This document shows positions 60,796 through 64,000 of a stretch of 64,000 nt of DNA, one piece after another. The stretch is taken from NCBI GenBank assembly GCA_964035015.1, contig OZ035998.1:26939917-27003916 (forward strand). Reading direction: 5' to 3'. Within the stretch, counting starts at the first letter, position 1. Every line of letters begins with the position of its first letter. Below the pieces are notes generated by a model, which did not search any database, was not told where the DNA came from, and saw nothing but the letters and a program-made list of their open reading frames with translations. This DNA comes from Corallium rubrum. Taxonomy: Eukaryota; Cnidaria; Anthozoa; Scleralcyonacea; Coralliidae. A program made the position numbers and the translations under genes.

Positions 60796-61177
60796 CTATT
60801 GACCAAAAATAATTCGTATAGGTGGTGTGCACCCAATCCCTTGAGATTCAAAGGACAAAGATATTTTCTCCATGTTGGAAGAAATTATAATTGCAGATGA
60901 TGGAAAACGTTTGTCAAATTCATCCAACATGGCAGCAATGATGTAAGGTGCACATCAGTAATATACAAGAAGAAAAAGCCCCCCCCCCCCCCCCCAATCA
61001 CTTTTCTCATGGTCCGCCCTTTGTTTTCGTAGGCATATTAACTGCCAGATATTCGTTGTTGGTTGTATGTAGGTGTCATAGGAATGAGCTAAGCAAAATA
61101 TATAGCAAGCAATTGAGCGATCGCAGCACCTGTCACACTGAGTAATCAGTGGAATTTATATAGGAATTTAACCCCAT

Positions 61178-61505
61178 TTTGTTCTTTGCCCTTTGTGCTT
61201 TCTCTTTTTTTCTTTGCTCCTTTCTCTTTGTTTTTACTATTCGCACTTTGTTCTTCTCTCTTGCTCTTCCTTCATTCCTCTTTTCTCTTTGCTCTTCTTT
61301 GTCTTCTCTTCTCTCTGCTATTTTTTCTTTGCTCGTCTCTCTTCGCCCTTTGCTCGTTGCTCAGCTGTGCTCGTTGCTCAGCTGTGCCCGTCTCTCTTTG
61401 TTCTTTTGTCTTTGCTCTTGCGTCCTCGCTCTTCTCTTTTTGCTTCGCTTTTTTTTGCTCGTCGCTCATTGCCCTTTGCTGTTTACTTTCTTCTCTTTGT
61501 CGTAA
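61178..61505 (+). repeat. Pyrimidine-rich CTTTGCTC tract upstream of the receptor
   Basis: About 330 bp almost free of A on the plus strand, built from CTCTTTGCTC-like words, with short duplications (TCGTTGCTCAGCTGTGC twice at 61356-61388). All three plus frames are open only because of composition. It ends about 80 bp before the receptor ATG and could influence promoter structure, which is inference. Confidence 0.85.
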
Positions 61506-61582
61506 TACATATATACTTATAATAATTTATTCTTGAATATAGGTGCTTTGATTTTGGTACGTAGTGGTACTTTTTCCCGATA

Positions 61583-62623
61583 ATGAGCAACATATCCATT
61601 GGCATCGAGGTCAATTCATCGACCGTGGAATATCAACGTGCAGCTTTTCGAAAATATCAGCTCATTCCATTGTCGGTCATACTCATCGTTGGATTTGTAG
61701 CCAACATAATGGTGATTCATGCCGGCATCAAGAAAAGCAATAAGCAAAAGTATACAACGAATTGCTTCATTCTAAACCTCGCCGTCGCCGACTTGGGTAT
61801 GACGTGTTTCTTTATTACGACCCAGTTTATTGAGTACACCGTTGGACTGCGTGTTAGTAACTGGTCGTGTCAGTACATTATTCCCATTCGCGAAACATTC
61901 TCTACAACGTCCATTCTAACCGTCGCAGTCCTCAGTGTAGTAAGGCTCTTACAAGTTTACCTGTCCCGCGTGTTATCCCTAAAATTCACGAATTTCATCA
62001 TAGCTGGCATGTGGTTCTTCACATACTCTACTGTATCGTTTCCGTTATCATTTGCGTTTAGACATACGAAGGACGACACGTGCGACCCATCCTGGGACAG
62101 TATTGAGAAGAAAAAAATACACGTTGCCTTCGTGAACATGGTCCTGTTGGTACCTCTCCTTGTCACCACCTTGTGCTACATTTGTATTATATTTAAGATG
62201 AGAAACTTCAACCGTGGGTTCGGCAGTGAGGAACACAACGAGCTCGAGAAAAAAAGCCAAAAAGTCAGCATCCTCTTATTTATGTTGATCATAACGAATT
62301 GGTTGGGTTTGGCACCTTATCTCATATACAGTATGATTAAGGTCTTCGGCGTGAATGTTTATTCAAAATGGCCCTATCTACAGTGGAGTATTATATCTGT
62401 TCTGTTTTGCTCCACGTCAGCCATCAATCCCATATTGATTCTGATTGCTAACAAGGATTATCGCAAAGAAATACACCGAACGTTTTACAAAAATGGCCAA
62501 ATCTCTCCCCTGACGCCGTTGCAAGTTGTGCAAATTGAGTTAAAACAAGAAAACGATCGCAATATGAAATCGGTACAGTTAAATGACACTTTTCTAAGTG
62601 AGTATAACACCATTCGAGTTTAG
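61583..62623 (+). CDS. Class A (rhodopsin-like) orphan GPCR, single exon
   Basis: 346 residues, intact, a usual length. N-glycosylation sites at N3 (NIS) and N11 (NSS). Seven hydrophobic helices: TM1 about 27-49 (N41 = N1.50), TM2 58-80 (NLAVAD, D70 = D2.50), TM3 96-125 (C96, R121 = R3.50), TM4 136-157 (W144), ECL2 with C167 for the disulfide, TM5 181-205 (P191 = P5.50), TM6 226-250 (P245 = P6.50), TM7 265-289 (N282-P283), helix 8 DYRKEIHRTF, then a 40-residue tail. The start is the only ATG upstream of TM1. Sequence style suggests a peptide-type receptor at the cell surface coupling to G proteins, ligand unknown. Oddities: D/ERY is VRL, CWxP is GLAP and NPxxY is NPILI, so activation switches are non-canonical. 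Intronless receptors are common in cnidarians. Confidence 0.9.
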   Translation: MSNISIGIEVNSSTVEYQRAAFRKYQLIPLSVILIVGFVANIMVIHAGIKKSNKQKYTTNCFILNLAVADLGMTCFFITTQFIEYTVGLRVSNWSCQYIIPIRETFSTTSILTVAVLSVVRLLQVYLSRVLSLKFTNFIIAGMWFFTYSTVSFPLSFAFRHTKDDTCDPSWDSIEKKKIHVAFVNMVLLVPLLVTTLCYICIIFKMRNFNRGFGSEEHNELEKKSQKVSILLFMLIITNWLGLAPYLIYSMIKVFGVNVYSKWPYLQWSIISVLFCSTSAINPILILIANKDYRKEIHRTFYKNGQISPLTPLQVVQIELKQENDRNMKSVQLNDTFLSEYNTIRV

Positions 62624-64000
62624 TCGATTGTCACAGTTGCTGACAAGGCGCGAAATCGTCTTTCTATTGAAGTTATAATTCTTTCTATTGAAGTTATAAA
62701 AGCAATTATAGTAATATAAATTATGTTTGTCTAATTCGCAACTCGTGAAATGGTAAAGGAAGACTTTTTCTCGTTTTCGAGATATTTCAATTTGTCCGAT
62801 GTGTAAATGAGATGATCTCTGACGTCATAAGCAGGATGGAGCATTTCAAGCAAACTCAGTTATATCTCTAAGTTTGTTCAACAAAATCACTTGAAGCTGC
62901 ACGTGCACATTAAAACTCCTCCTGACACTGAACATTTTATGTTGAGCAATCATGGAGGTATATGAGTGATTTTGTAATGCATCAAAATGCTGTACCGTCG
63001 TTATGACGTCAGAGACCAACTCATTTACATATCAAACAAACCGAAATACCTCTAAAACGAAGAATAATACAGGAAAGTTGTAAAAGGTCCCCACTATAAT
63101 TGCGCAAGTTCTTCCAATTTAGACAAATTTAATTCATATTAATGCTAATTCCCTTTAACCCGTTTTAAAAAATACGCGACCAGGCCGGAAATATTGCAGT
63201 CGACATGTGGGTTTTATGGAAATTCAAAATACTTCAATATAACTTACTTTGTCATCATATTCAACATCCCCATGGGTTAAATAATTCGCCATTCGGTCCT
63301 CATTTCATAGTATTCTGACTCATTCGTATTGGTGTCCGCCATTTTGTGACAACAAATTTCTATAAAACTCACATCACGCCACATGCATGTCAATTTCCTG
63401 GGTCGCGTAATTTGGAAAACGGGGTGTAACAGGTATTTATCAAACAAAAGTCACGGAAATGTGTAGTTTTGCAGAATTCTAGCTTAAGTCTAATAGCTGG
63501 AAATTTAACTCTCTTACTTCAAAGAACTATGGAAACTGTAAAGATTGGCATTTGCATCAGTCTTCCATATCTCACTTCGTTGTTGAGACATTCGGATTTT
63601 TTTATATAGAAATGACCCTCACTTTGACGTGACACTCCATAATGACGTACGTAAAAAATACTGTATACTTTTTGGGGCAATGAAAACATAAACTAATGTT
63701 TAGTGTTGTAGGATACATGGACAAACCCACACACGCACATGTACATTTTTTCTTCTGCGAAAGTTGGTCTATTATTCACAGGAAAAAACGTCAACCCAAG
63801 AAAACGCAAATATGTGATTGAACAGTAGCCTGCGTTACAGACGCTCGCGGACAAAAAAGAAGGCGCCAAGTAGAGTGCGCATCAGCGCCAAATTGCGTGT
63901 TCTATAATTTATCCCCCTTTTTTGCAATAGACCTTTTTGATAATTACGTCACGCTTCATGAAAACGAGGCTCCAGGGCCAAGTTTCACAATTTTTGTTAT
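62624..64000. other. No gene seen; receptor 3' flank with an inverted repeat
   Basis: No supportable ORF. Contains the inverted repeat at 62755-63085. The motif AGTAGCCTGCG at 63827-63837 is a solo end of the TAGCCTGCG MITE class. Confidence 0.5.
62755..63085. repeat. 330-bp imperfect inverted repeat with CRE-like sites
   Basis: The left arm (GAGATATTTCAATTTGTCCG, TGTAAATGAG, CTCTGACGTCATAA) pairs with the right arm (TTATGACGTCAGAG, CTCATTTACATA, GGTTTGTTTGATATG-type complement) over about 65-75 bp. Each arm contains TGACGTCA, the CRE palindrome. TIR-like, without a clear target duplication. Confidence 0.7.

Noticed and set aside
61179-61536. Three overlapping hydrophobic ORFs upstream of the receptor
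   Set aside because: Caused by a pyrimidine-rich tract lacking stops; compositional, not coding.

Overview
This is a eukaryotic, repeat-dominated, AT-rich window, most likely from a marine invertebrate. Anthozoan or other cnidarian is my best guess, from the mix of CR1/Jockey-like LINEs, a Polinton, hAT/Mutator/Harbinger-type MITEs, intron-containing genes and a class A receptor; this is inference, not proof. There are no rRNA, tRNA, CRISPR or operon-like bacterial features. The only confident intact host gene is a single-exon seven-transmembrane receptor at 61583-62623. Short spliced host-type gene pieces lie at 26904-28081 (minus, SAMD3-like C-terminus) and 28844-29590 (plus).

Layout. 1-11.7 kb: non-coding DNA packed with inverted-repeat elements, including a 3.7-kb TIR element (1014-4694), a MITE nested inside another repeat with 9-bp target duplications (7515-7615) and a TTA-flanked element (11038-11703). 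12.0-13.6 kb: a THAP-like fragment and a truncated LINE. 14.06-19.5 kb: a decayed Polinton/Maverick with recognisable integrase, multi-pass membrane protein, major capsid protein, packaging ATPase, a minor-capsid-like piece and other virus-type ORFs. It also holds an undamaged ORF that looks like the zinc-ribbon domain of translation factors eIF5/eIF2-beta. 20.0-21.7 kb: a second decayed LINE. 22.2-22.7 kb: a hAT-like element with perfect 8-bp duplications. 25.4-31.9 kb: a possible virus-type zinc-ribbon ORF, then arrays of an AGGTGTGTTA motif around the two spliced gene pieces. 32.0-39.3 kb: two minus-strand LINEs, broken by a 1.1-kb tandem-repeat insertion, a 600-bp AG tract and MITEs. 39.4-44.3 kb: four TIR elements. 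44.5-48.2 kb: a 3.7-kb zoned tetranucleotide satellite. 53.55-59.57 kb: a 6-kb palindrome whose two diverged arms each carry the same set of small virus/transposon-type genes around a GC-rich mirrored minisatellite. 59.6-64 kb: minisatellites, a 207-bp MITE with 9-bp duplications, the receptor gene and non-coding sequence.

The most interesting candidates are (1) the intact eIF5/eIF2-beta-like ORF inside an otherwise frame-broken Polinton and (2) the palindromic gene-bearing element at 53551-59572. Coordinates of decayed features are approximate (tens of bases). All family assignments come from motif recognition by eye; no search was run.
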